Notes under the pieces: generated by a model
Databases searched by the model: none
Seen by the model: only the letters and a program-made list of their open reading frames with translations
Told to the model about the DNA's origin: nothing
Shown here: positions 52,435 to 59,926 of the stretch, piece by piece
Layout: the number at the start of each line of letters is the position of its first letter
How positions within the stretch are numbered: the first letter of the stretch is position 1
Assembly: GCF_000328565.1 (NCBI RefSeq)
Contig: NC_019966.1
Span: 1,984,001-2,048,000, forward strand
Length of the DNA: 64,000 nt
Source: Mycobacterium sp. JS623
GTDB taxonomy: Bacteria; Actinomycetota; Actinomycetes; Mycobacteriales; Mycobacteriaceae
Reading direction: 5' to 3'
Program-made: the position numbers and the translations under genes

Positions 52435-52886
52435 CCGACCCGGTCTTCCAGCAGGCTCACGGTCGCGGTCCCAGACACATGATCACCGAGACTGTTGCTG
52501 CCCTTGAATGCGACCTCGACGAACCCCTCTCCGTCCGCACCTTCGGACTTGTCGGTGACAGTGCCGGTGAACGTCAGCGGATCGTTGGGGAACGACGGCA
52601 CGCCCAATCGGATCGCCAATTTGGTCACCATCGCCTCCGGCCCAGCCCATTCGGTAAGGAATCGGACACACAGTCCATTGGTGGTGAGGATGTTCATGAA
52701 GATGTTGGGTGAACCCTGTTTCTTCGCGAACTCGGGATCGTGGTGTACCGGCATGAAGTCGCGCGACGCAATCGCGCCCGCGACGATCACCGTTGCGGTG
52801 ACCGGAATCTCGAGCGGAGTCACCTCGTCGCCGACGTTGATGTCGTGCCAGTCGAGTGTTGTGGTGCGGAGCTTGGCCGTTGTCAT
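52431..52886 (-). CDS. MaoC-like hydratase, ChsH1-like
   Basis: A 151-residue single hotdog-fold protein: DINVGDEVTPLEIPVTATVI, then ASRDFMPVHHDPEFAKKQG with the hydratase Asp and His, and SPNIFMNILTTNGLCVRFLT. It is like ChsH1 (Rv3541c), which forms a heterotetramer with ChsH2 to hydrate an enoyl-CoA of the shortened steroid side chain. Partner candidates are the MaoC and DUF35 proteins encoded at 54410-55006 and 54000-54410. The gene lies 12 bases after the acyl-CoA dehydrogenase gene. Confidence 0.85.
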   Translation of the reverse strand: MTTAKLRTTTLDWHDINVGDEVTPLEIPVTATVIVAGAIASRDFMPVHHDPEFAKKQGSPNIFMNILTTNGLCVRFLTEWAGPEAMVTKLAIRLGVPSFPNDPLTFTGTVTDKSEGADGEGFVEVAFKGSNSLGDHVSGTATVSLLEDRVG

Positions 52887-52898
52887 TGCACTCCTTCG

Positions 52899-53999
52899 TC
52901 AGTATGCGGCGCCGAGCCGCGCTAGGTGTGCGGACGCCGAACCCAGCGTCAGCTCATTGTGTTTGGCCCACAGGAAGTAACGGAACAGGGGATAGGTGGT
53001 GTCGATGCCGATACCCCCATGTACCTGTTGAGCGGTCGCCGCGACGCGCGCGCCGGCCTCAGCGGCCCAGAACTTCGCGATGCTGGCTTCGCGCTGTGCC
53101 TGCCGGTCTTGACCGAGGAGCCACGCGGCCTGCCACGTCGTCCAGCGAATCGCCTCGACGTCGATGAACGCATCCGCCATCCGCTGCTGCACGGCCTGAA
53201 AGCTGCCGATCGGTCGGCCGAACTGTTCGCGTTCTGTTGTGTACGCGGCCGCGATGTGCAGCGCACGGTCGGTCACACCGAGCTGGACCGCGCACAGTCC
53301 GACCACGGCGCGGGCGTACACGTCATCGAGGTCGGCGTGAAGGTAGCCCTCCTCGGAAGCCACTGCGCCGTCCAGGAAAACATCTGCATGCGGTTCGCGA
53401 TTGGTCGTTTCGACGGGCCGCACATCCACACCGCTGTCGTCGGTATCAATGAGGAACACACGGACATCGCCCTCGTCGGTGGCGGCGGGTACAAGCACTG
53501 TGTTGACCAGTTGGGCCGCTGGTACCAACTCCTTGACGCCGCTGATGCGCCAGCGGCCGCCGTCGCGGCTCGCCGTCGTCGAACGGGCGCTCGGGTCGGA
53601 CCGGGCCGGTTCTGCCAAACTCATTGTGAGCAATAGATTCCCGTTGATGACGTCGGGCAGGTACCGCTGCTGTTGCGCTTCGCTGCCGTGGCGCGCGATG
53701 GTGTCGGCGCCGAGCAGAAGCGTGGCGTAGAGCGGCACCGGCGCGACGCTCCAGCCGACCTCGGCGAGCAGTAACGCCAGCTCCAGGAAGCCGTGTCCAC
53801 TGCCACCGACGCTCTCGGGCAGTGCAATTCCAAGAAGGTCTGCTGAGGCGAGCTCACGCCAGAGCGAAGCGTCGTAGCGCTGATCGTCCGCCTCGAGTTC
53901 GGTGAGGCGTTCGGGTGTGGCGCGGTGCTCGAACAACTGGCGGGCGATATTGGCGATCGTCTCTTGCTCTTCGGTGAACGTGAAGTCCATGCTCGTCAT
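52899..53999 (-). CDS. Acyl-CoA dehydrogenase, small (FadE28-like) subunit type
   Basis: A 366-residue ACAD (MDFTFTEEQETIANIARQLF, LGIALPESVGGSGHGFLELA, GVTDRALHIAAAYTTEREQF, HGGIGIDTTYPLFRYFLWAK). Its length and sequence fit the FadE28-like half of heterotetrameric steroid ACADs, in which two related subunits share one active site. The expected partner is the FadE29-like protein encoded at 55003. Its ATG follows the DUF35 stop codon without a gap. It probably acts on a bulky branched acyl-CoA. Confidence 0.88.
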   Translation of the reverse strand: MTSMDFTFTEEQETIANIARQLFEHRATPERLTELEADDQRYDASLWRELASADLLGIALPESVGGSGHGFLELALLLAEVGWSVAPVPLYATLLLGADTIARHGSEAQQQRYLPDVINGNLLLTMSLAEPARSDPSARSTTASRDGGRWRISGVKELVPAAQLVNTVLVPAATDEGDVRVFLIDTDDSGVDVRPVETTNREPHADVFLDGAVASEEGYLHADLDDVYARAVVGLCAVQLGVTDRALHIAAAYTTEREQFGRPIGSFQAVQQRMADAFIDVEAIRWTTWQAAWLLGQDRQAQREASIAKFWAAEAGARVAATAQQVHGGIGIDTTYPLFRYFLWAKHNELTLGSASAHLARLGAAY

Positions 54000-54410
54000 T
54001 TATCTGGCCGGCCGGAACTGGTGCAGGACAAGGTCGTTCCCGTCGAGGGTGTCGAAGGTCTGGTAGAAGACTTCAACGGGCATACCGACCTCGACATCAG
54101 TGGGTGCGATGTCGCATAAGTTCGACACCAGCCGGACTCCTTCGTCGAGTTCGACCAGCACGACGATGTAGGGGTACTCCATCAGCGGCATGGGGGGATG
54201 CTGCGGCATCACGTAGCTGTACACGGTTCCGCGACCCGACGACTCGACGGTGTCCCATTCCAGCGAGTTGCATGCCGGGCACATCGGGCGGGCCGGGTGC
54301 CGGACCTGTTGACATCCCTGGCACCGCTGAATGAGTAGCTTGTGTTCGCGCAACCCGTTCCAGAAGAACGCGGTGTCCGGGCTGACTGTCGGCGCCAGTC
54401 TGGTTGCCAT
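54000..54410 (-). CDS. DUF35 OB-fold/zinc-ribbon protein
   Basis: A 136-residue protein. The N-terminal helix (SPDTAFFWNGLREHKLLIQR) leads to a zinc ribbon CQGCQQVRHPARPMCPAC and an OB-fold (SSGRGTVYSYVMPQHPPM, YPYIVVLVELDEGVRLVSNL). In M. tuberculosis this domain is the C-terminal half of ChsH2 (Rv3542c) and binds Ltp2. Here it is a separate gene that overlaps the end of the MaoC-like gene at its start codon. The longer frame to 54515 lies inside that gene and is not used. Confidence 0.88.
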   Translation of the reverse strand: MATRLAPTVSPDTAFFWNGLREHKLLIQRCQGCQQVRHPARPMCPACNSLEWDTVESSGRGTVYSYVMPQHPPMPLMEYPYIVVLVELDEGVRLVSNLCDIAPTDVEVGMPVEVFYQTFDTLDGNDLVLHQFRPAR

Positions 54411-55006
54411 CAGGCCCCTGCCGTTCCGCCGGGGACCGCTGCCTTGAATCGGAAGACCCGGAATCGCTGTCTGCCGAGCACTTCGCCGTTCTGATCGGTG
54501 TAGGTCGACAACCACGTGATGAAATGACCGGTGCCGAGGGAGGTTTTCTTCTCATCGGAGATGTCTTCGTACACCTGCGTCACCGATATCACATCGCCGA
54601 GGCGCGGGTAGCGTTCGATCTCGAACTCGGAGTTGGTTGCGACGATGCCGGCGAAACCCGCTTCCTCGATGAACGCCGCCGGGTTGCGGCCCATCTCAAT
54701 CGGCGCGCCGCCGCGTTCGGCGATGCCTTCGATCTTCGGCGCCGGCATTGTCCACGTCTGCAGCATGACGGGCGGCGACACGATACCGCCGAACCGTGAT
54801 TTCTCGGCGAACTCAGGGTCGAGATACACCGGGTTCATGTCAGATAAGGCATGCGCCCAGTGCCGAATCATTGGCTGGTTCACCGGGTCCGGTGCAACGG
54901 TCGGCTTGCCGGACCCGCCGGTCGGCTGGCCGATCAGCGCGTCGAGTTTCTTGCGAAAATCGGTGTCGGTGCTTGTCGTTTCTCCGCGCAAGGGCTCGTC
55001 AGTCAT
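54410..55006 (-). CDS. MaoC-like protein, ChsH2 N-terminal type
   Basis: A 198-residue hotdog-fold protein (FRKKLDALIGQPTGGSGKPT, RHWAHALSDMNPVYLDPEFA, FGGIVSPPVMLQTWTMPAPK, RYPRLGDVISVTQVYEDISD). This matches the N-terminal half of ChsH2. It overlaps the FadE29-like gene at its start (ATGA) and the DUF35 gene at its end, so the two halves of ChsH2 are made as separate, coupled proteins. The degenerate hydratase site (DMNPVYLD, His replaced by Tyr) fits a structural partner for the ChsH1-like subunit. Confidence 0.87.
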   Translation of the reverse strand: MTDEPLRGETTSTDTDFRKKLDALIGQPTGGSGKPTVAPDPVNQPMIRHWAHALSDMNPVYLDPEFAEKSRFGGIVSPPVMLQTWTMPAPKIEGIAERGGAPIEMGRNPAAFIEEAGFAGIVATNSEFEIERYPRLGDVISVTQVYEDISDEKKTSLGTGHFITWLSTYTDQNGEVLGRQRFRVFRFKAAVPGGTAGA

Positions 55007-56199
55007 GTGGCCTTCCCGTTCTGTGCCCGTAGGTCCCGTGGAGCGCGCGGCATGAAAAGGCCGGCCATCGCGATGATGTCGCGCTGCAGTTCGTTGGCGC
55101 CGCCTCCGAAGGTGTTGATCACCGCGATCCGGTATGCCGACTCGAGGGCCCCGCGCAGCGGCGCATCCTCGCCCCTCCGCGTGCCTGCGCTGTCGAGCAC
55201 CTCGAGCAATTCGCGGGCCACCTGCTGGGTCAGTTCGGTGCCGAAGACCTTGACAGCAGACGCCTCGCCCATGCCCAACGCGCCTTTGGTCATCGCCGCA
55301 TTGACCCGCAGATTCATGATCTTGTAGGCGGCGACCTGCGCCTCGACCCGCGCGAGCGCCTGCCGCACCCAAGGCTGGTCGATGACGCACCCATCGTCGA
55401 GTTCGGTCGTCTGCGCCCACTGCAGCGTCTTTTCGAACAACGGCTCGAGTGCACCCATGTTGCCCAGTGCCGCGCGTTCGAAGTTCAGTTGCGTCGTGAT
55501 CAGCCCCCAGCCCTCGTTCTCACCGGCGACAATAGAACTGGCGGGCACCCGCACATCGTCGTAGAACGTGTAGAACGTAGATATCCCCGGCATGGTGTGC
55601 AACGGCTTGCACGAGAATCCCGGCGACGACGTCGGCACGATGAAGATCGAAATGCCCTTGTGTTTCTTGGCATTCGGGTCCGTGCGTGCCGCCAACCAGA
55701 TGTAGTCGGCATAGGCCGCGCCACTGGTGAAATTCTTCTGACCGTTGATGATGTAGTCGTCGCCGTCGCGCACCGCCGTGGTGCGCAGGGACGCCAGATC
55801 GCTTCCCGCCGAGGGCTCCGAGTAACCGATCGCGAACTCGACGGTGCCGTTCAGGATCGCCGGCAGAAACTTCTGCTTCTGCTCATCGGTGCCGCGCTGT
55901 GCAAGCGTCGGCCCCACAGTGTTGAGTGTTACCAACGGGATGGGTGCATTCACCCGTTGCGCTTCTTCGAAGAAGATGACCTGCTCGAGCGCGGTAAAGC
56001 CCCGTCCACCATATTCTTTCGGCCAGCCAACGCCGAGCAGGTGTGCGGCCCCGAGCGCCCGTACACAGTCCTTGACGGCCTCGCCGCCCTCCATCCGACC
56101 TGCCACCGCCGCGATGCGTTCGGGTGTCATGACCGCCTCCAGCGCCCCGCGGATCTCGGCGCGCAACTCCTTCTGCTCTGTAGTGAAGTCCAGATACAT
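55003..56199 (-). CDS. Acyl-CoA dehydrogenase, FadE29-like
   Basis: A 398-residue ACAD (MYLDFTTEQKELRAEIRGAL, LGVGWPKEYGGRGFTALEQV, FAIGYSEPSAGSDLASLRTT, GGGANELQRDIIAMAGLFMP). It is close to FadE29 of M. tuberculosis (ChsE2), the larger half of the FadE28-FadE29 heterotetramer that desaturates the C-22 propionyl side chain. Here the order of the two ACAD genes differs: it comes directly after the P450 (two bases from it), with the MaoC and DUF35 genes before the second ACAD. Confidence 0.9.
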   Translation of the reverse strand: MYLDFTTEQKELRAEIRGALEAVMTPERIAAVAGRMEGGEAVKDCVRALGAAHLLGVGWPKEYGGRGFTALEQVIFFEEAQRVNAPIPLVTLNTVGPTLAQRGTDEQKQKFLPAILNGTVEFAIGYSEPSAGSDLASLRTTAVRDGDDYIINGQKNFTSGAAYADYIWLAARTDPNAKKHKGISIFIVPTSSPGFSCKPLHTMPGISTFYTFYDDVRVPASSIVAGENEGWGLITTQLNFERAALGNMGALEPLFEKTLQWAQTTELDDGCVIDQPWVRQALARVEAQVAAYKIMNLRVNAAMTKGALGMGEASAVKVFGTELTQQVARELLEVLDSAGTRRGEDAPLRGALESAYRIAVINTFGGGANELQRDIIAMAGLFMPRAPRDLRAQNGKAT

Positions 56200-56201
56200 G
56201 C

Positions 56202-57407
56202 TCAGGTCGCCGTTCCGAGTCGGACGGGCATCCGCTTGACGCCGGGGACCATGGTCGCCCGCATCCTGTCGACATCGCCTACGAGCCCGAGCTCGGGATA
56301 GCGGCCGAGCAGTACCTCGAAGAAGACACGGGCTTCAAGGCGCGCCAGCTGAGAGCCGACGCACGAGTGCTCACCACAGCCAAATGCGATGTGCGGGTTT
56401 GGATGCCGCGTGACCTTGAATTCCTCAGCGTCGGGACCGAAGGTCTCTTCGTCACGATTGGCAGAGCCGTACAGCATGACGACCATGTCGCCCTCGCGGA
56501 TGCGCTGCCCGCGGATCTCGACGTCCGTCGTCGCCGCACGGGCCATGTGTGTCACTGGGCTGGTCCAGCGCAGCATCTCCTCGACCGCAGCGGGGATCAA
56601 CGCTGGGTCCGCGATGAGCTTGGCGGTTTCGTCGGGGTGATCGATTAGCGCCAACGTGCCCAATGCGATCAGATTTCTGGTGGTCTCGTTGCCAGCGACG
56701 AGTAGCAGAAACGCGAAATTCAGTAGGTCTTCGTCGGTCAGCCTGGCACCGTCGACCTCGGCGGTGGTCAGCACCGACAGCATGTCGCTTCGCGGTTCGG
56801 CGCGACGTGCGGCAATCAACTGCTGAAAATACTCGAACAGCTCGCCGACAGCCACGAGCGAATCCAGTTCGATCTCGGGATCGGCATTCCCGGTGCATGC
56901 ATCAGACCACCTGCGGAACTTCTCCCAATCGTCGGATGGGGCGCCGAGCAATTCGGCGATCATCCGGGTCGGCAACGGTGCCGCGATCTCTTCGGCGAAT
57001 TCGTGAGTGGACCCGGGCCGCACGTCATCGAGAACGCCGTAGACGATCTCGCGCACCTTCGGCTCGAGGACCGCCACCTGCCGCCGGGTGAAACCGGTAT
57101 TGATCAGCTTTCGCAACTGACGATGCCGCGGCGGGTCGGTGAAGATCAGGTTGCCCTCCTGGACCGGGTTCGGCATCACAGGGTCGGGGATGGTGATGCC
57201 CTTGGTCGAGGAGAACTTGTCCGGATTGGTGGACACGTACCGAATGTCTTCGTACCGCAGCAGCGCCCAGAACTTGGTGTCGTCGTTCCAGCACACCGGG
57301 GCGTTCGCCCGCAGTTCCTTGTACGCCGGGTACGGGTCCCCAGCGTAGAAGTCGGGTGAGTGCAGCGGGAATGTGGTGCGCAGCGCGGCCTCCCTCCGAT
57401 GCAACAT
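56202..57407 (-). CDS. Cytochrome P450
   Basis: A 401-residue P450. The haem loop is FGCGEHSCVGSQLARLEA, the I-helix AGNETTRN, the K-helix ExxR EMLR in VEEMLRWTSPVTHMAR, and FTDPPRHRQLRKLINTGFTR is the C-helix region. It begins the catabolic operon, where CYP125 would lie in the cholesterol cluster, but the haem loop is not of CYP125 type. It probably oxidises a terminal methyl or ring position of a terpenoid or steroid-like substrate. The ATG at 57407 is chosen because the operator and -10 box lie just upstream; the ATG at 57417 is in another frame. Confidence 0.92.
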   Translation of the reverse strand: MLHRREAALRTTFPLHSPDFYAGDPYPAYKELRANAPVCWNDDTKFWALLRYEDIRYVSTNPDKFSSTKGITIPDPVMPNPVQEGNLIFTDPPRHRQLRKLINTGFTRRQVAVLEPKVREIVYGVLDDVRPGSTHEFAEEIAAPLPTRMIAELLGAPSDDWEKFRRWSDACTGNADPEIELDSLVAVGELFEYFQQLIAARRAEPRSDMLSVLTTAEVDGARLTDEDLLNFAFLLLVAGNETTRNLIALGTLALIDHPDETAKLIADPALIPAAVEEMLRWTSPVTHMARAATTDVEIRGQRIREGDMVVMLYGSANRDEETFGPDAEEFKVTRHPNPHIAFGCGEHSCVGSQLARLEARVFFEVLLGRYPELGLVGDVDRMRATMVPGVKRMPVRLGTAT

Positions 57408-57408
57408 G

Positions 57409-57437
57409 ATCGGACATTTCAAACCAATCTGTCCGAT
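57409..57437. promoter_or_regulatory. 29-base palindrome at the P450 promoter, candidate TetR operator
   Basis: ATCGGACA-N13-TGTCCGAT has perfect eight-base arms. It starts one base before the P450 ATG and lies just downstream of the predicted transcription start, where a bound repressor would block the polymerase. The TetR at 50655 is the likely ligand-responsive repressor. Confidence 0.65.
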
Positions 57438-57445
57438 ATCTAACG

Positions 57446-57474
57446 TGTCTACTGGACGGTGGTGCGCCTGTCAA
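57446..57474 (-). promoter_or_regulatory. Promoter of the P450 catabolic operon
   Basis: On the minus strand a perfect TTGACA (57469-57474) is 17 bases from TAGACA (57446-57451). This is a good SigA-like promoter for the seven-gene operon ending with tetR. Confidence 0.6.
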
Positions 57475-57572
57475 TACAGGGGTATTCCCTTGGTTTGCAG
57501 TGAAGTTAGGCCCGTGTGATTGACGCACCTAGTCCGACAGGTGTAGATCATGTGTTGAGGGAAAGGACCCGG

Positions 57573-59924
57573 GTGACGGCAGCACTGGCGGGGCTTCGCG
57601 TTATCGAGATCGCGGGGGAGATCGCGGGCCCGTACTGCACGAAGTTGCTTGTCGACCTCGGCGCCGAAGTCACCAAAATCGAGCCACCGTCAGGGGATCC
57701 GCTTCGTGGCTGGGGGCCCTTCCCCGGTGGTGTGCCCGATCCCAATCGCTCGGGATTGTTCGAGTATCTCAACGCTGGAAAGCACGGCACCACGCTCGAT
57801 CTCACGGAAGATCCGTTCGTCGCCCGCCAACTGATTGCGCACGCGCACGTGCTCGTCGACGCACTTCCACCCGGCTCACTTGATCGCTGCGGGCTCGACA
57901 TCGAGGCATTGAACGTGTTGAGTCCCGGCCTCGTCGTCGTCCGCATCTCGGACTTCGGCCAGCACGGGCCGTGGCTTGACCGCGTCGCCACACCGCTGAC
58001 AATGCAAGCGGCATCGGGCTGGATACACAAGCGGGACCCCGATCGGCCACCGGTGCAAGCGGGTGCGCGGATTTCCGAATATGTCGCCGGCGGGTACGCC
58101 GCGCTCGGTGCACTTACGGCGTTACGGACACGGTCGGGGGCCACGAATGAGCCTGTCGAAGTGGATGTTTCCGTGCTGGAGTCTCTTCTGTCGACGTTGC
58201 CGTATCCCATGCTGATGGCAGAACGGATGCGAAAGCTTGGTCTGCCCACCAACACTCGGGCTGCGCTGCTCCTGGGCATTGTCCGCGCCGCGGATGGGTG
58301 GATCGGGATCAACTGTCTGACGGGCCAGCACTGGCTCGACGTGTGCACGATGCTGGATCTGCCGGAGTACGGCGAGCACCAGATCGCGATCATGATGTGC
58401 GGTCCCGAACGTGCGGAATTCTTCGCCAAGGCGAAGCCGTGGCTGGCCCAGCGTCGCGTCGCCGAGATCCTGGAGTTGAGCCAGGCGTTTCGAATACCCG
58501 CGTCGCCCATCAACGATGGTGCGACCGTGCTGCAGTGTCCGCAGTACGCAGAGCGTGAGTTCTTCGTCGGCGGCGGTGGCACGGATTGGTCGTTCCGCAG
58601 GCCCGGCGCTCCGTTCCGGTTATCGCGTACTCCCGTACTGCCGCCGCGCGCTGCGCCGCGCCTCGGCGCACAACACGTCGAAACCCGTACAGGAGTTGAT
58701 GATTGGCAAACTACCGGTGCAGACGCAGAGCCCTCGCTGCCGTTCGCAGGTCTCAAGGTTCTGGATCTGACCACATTCTGGGCCGGCGCCTACCTGACGT
58801 GCTATCTCGGTGCGTTCGGCGCGGAGGTCGTGAAAGTGGAATCGATCCAACGCCCCGACGGACACCGCTACTCAGGGGCGTGGTCCTACGAGGGTGAGCA
58901 CTGGTATGAGCGCAGCGCCATGTGGCAGGGCACTAACCTCAACAAGCGCGACATCACCCTCGATCTGACCTCGGAGCGCGGACGTGAATTGGCGCGTCGA
59001 CTCGTCCTCGACGCGGACGTGGTGATCGAGAACTTCTCACCGCGGGTAGTGGAGCACTTCGGGTTGGATTACGAGTCTCTGAAGGACCTCAACCGCGATG
59101 TAATCCTGGTGCGAATGCCGGGATTCGGCTTGCGCGGCCCTTGGCGAGACTTTGTCGGTTGGGCGCTCAACTTCGAGCAGACCTCAGGCATGTCCGCCGT
59201 CACCGGATACGCCGATGGACCGCCGTGCAACCTGCAAGGGCCCGCCGATCCTATCGTCGGTGTGCACGCCGGCGTGGCATTACTCGCAGCGCTCGAATAT
59301 CGGCGGCGGACCGGCGAAGGGCAACTCATCGAGGTCGCGCAGATTGAGGTCGCGGCGTGTGTTGCTGCCGAACCGGTGATCGAATATTCAATGAACGCGA
59401 ACGTGCAGTTGCGCGAAGGCAATCGCTGTCGCGGTCGCTTGCAAGGTGTGTATCCCACCGCTGCTGAGGACGAATGGGTTGCGCTGTGCGTGCGTGACGA
59501 AACCGACTGGACTGGCTTGCTCACCGCGATGAGACGATCCGAAACTCGCTGCGCCAATCACGACGAGTTCGACGCATTCGTTGTTGATTGGACCCGAACT
59601 CGAACCGCGGTAGAAATCATTGAAGGTCTTGGTGCGCACGGCGTTCCGGCGGAGCAGGTGATGACCCCCGACCGGATGTATGAGTTACCTCAACTCGACG
59701 CACGGAGATACTACGACGAGGTCGAGCATCCGATCACCGGAAAGCATCACTACCCCGGTTGGCCGTTCACGATGACACCCGGCCCCAGCCGCCCTCACCG
59801 GTTCGCACCGCCGATGCTCGGTCAACACAACGTGGAGGTCCTACGCGAACTCGGCCTCACCGATGACGAGATCGACGACCTGCGCGTGCATCGCATCATC
59901 GGCGAAACCGCGCTGAACACATAG
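57573..59924 (+). CDS. Double-domain family III CoA-transferase (CaiB/BaiF)
   Basis: A 783-residue protein with two complete family III CoA-transferase domains. Domain 1 (about 1-385) begins LAGLRVIEIAGEIAGPYCTK and contains VVVRISDFGQHGPWLDRVA. Domain 2 (about 400-783) begins FAGLKVLDLTTFWAGAYLTC and contains ILVRMPGFGLRGPWRD and PADPIVGVHAGVA, where Asp is the expected nucleophile. In domain 1 the matching place reads GARISEYVAG, with Glu instead of Asp. GTG at 57573 has GGGAAAGG upstream; a GTG at 57516 is possible. It is divergent from the P450 and probably activates the substrate of the pathway to its CoA ester. Confidence 0.9.
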   Translation: MTAALAGLRVIEIAGEIAGPYCTKLLVDLGAEVTKIEPPSGDPLRGWGPFPGGVPDPNRSGLFEYLNAGKHGTTLDLTEDPFVARQLIAHAHVLVDALPPGSLDRCGLDIEALNVLSPGLVVVRISDFGQHGPWLDRVATPLTMQAASGWIHKRDPDRPPVQAGARISEYVAGGYAALGALTALRTRSGATNEPVEVDVSVLESLLSTLPYPMLMAERMRKLGLPTNTRAALLLGIVRAADGWIGINCLTGQHWLDVCTMLDLPEYGEHQIAIMMCGPERAEFFAKAKPWLAQRRVAEILELSQAFRIPASPINDGATVLQCPQYAEREFFVGGGGTDWSFRRPGAPFRLSRTPVLPPRAAPRLGAQHVETRTGVDDWQTTGADAEPSLPFAGLKVLDLTTFWAGAYLTCYLGAFGAEVVKVESIQRPDGHRYSGAWSYEGEHWYERSAMWQGTNLNKRDITLDLTSERGRELARRLVLDADVVIENFSPRVVEHFGLDYESLKDLNRDVILVRMPGFGLRGPWRDFVGWALNFEQTSGMSAVTGYADGPPCNLQGPADPIVGVHAGVALLAALEYRRRTGEGQLIEVAQIEVAACVAAEPVIEYSMNANVQLREGNRCRGRLQGVYPTAAEDEWVALCVRDETDWTGLLTAMRRSETRCANHDEFDAFVVDWTRTRTAVEIIEGLGAHGVPAEQVMTPDRMYELPQLDARRYYDEVEHPITGKHHYPGWPFTMTPGPSRPHRFAPPMLGQHNVEVLRELGLTDDEIDDLRVHRIIGETALNT

Positions 59925-59926
59925 CG

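Noticed and set aside
57548..58774. 408-codon minus-strand frame
   Set aside because: It is antisense to the CoA-transferase gene and Ser/Arg/Pro-rich; the plus strand shows two complete domains.
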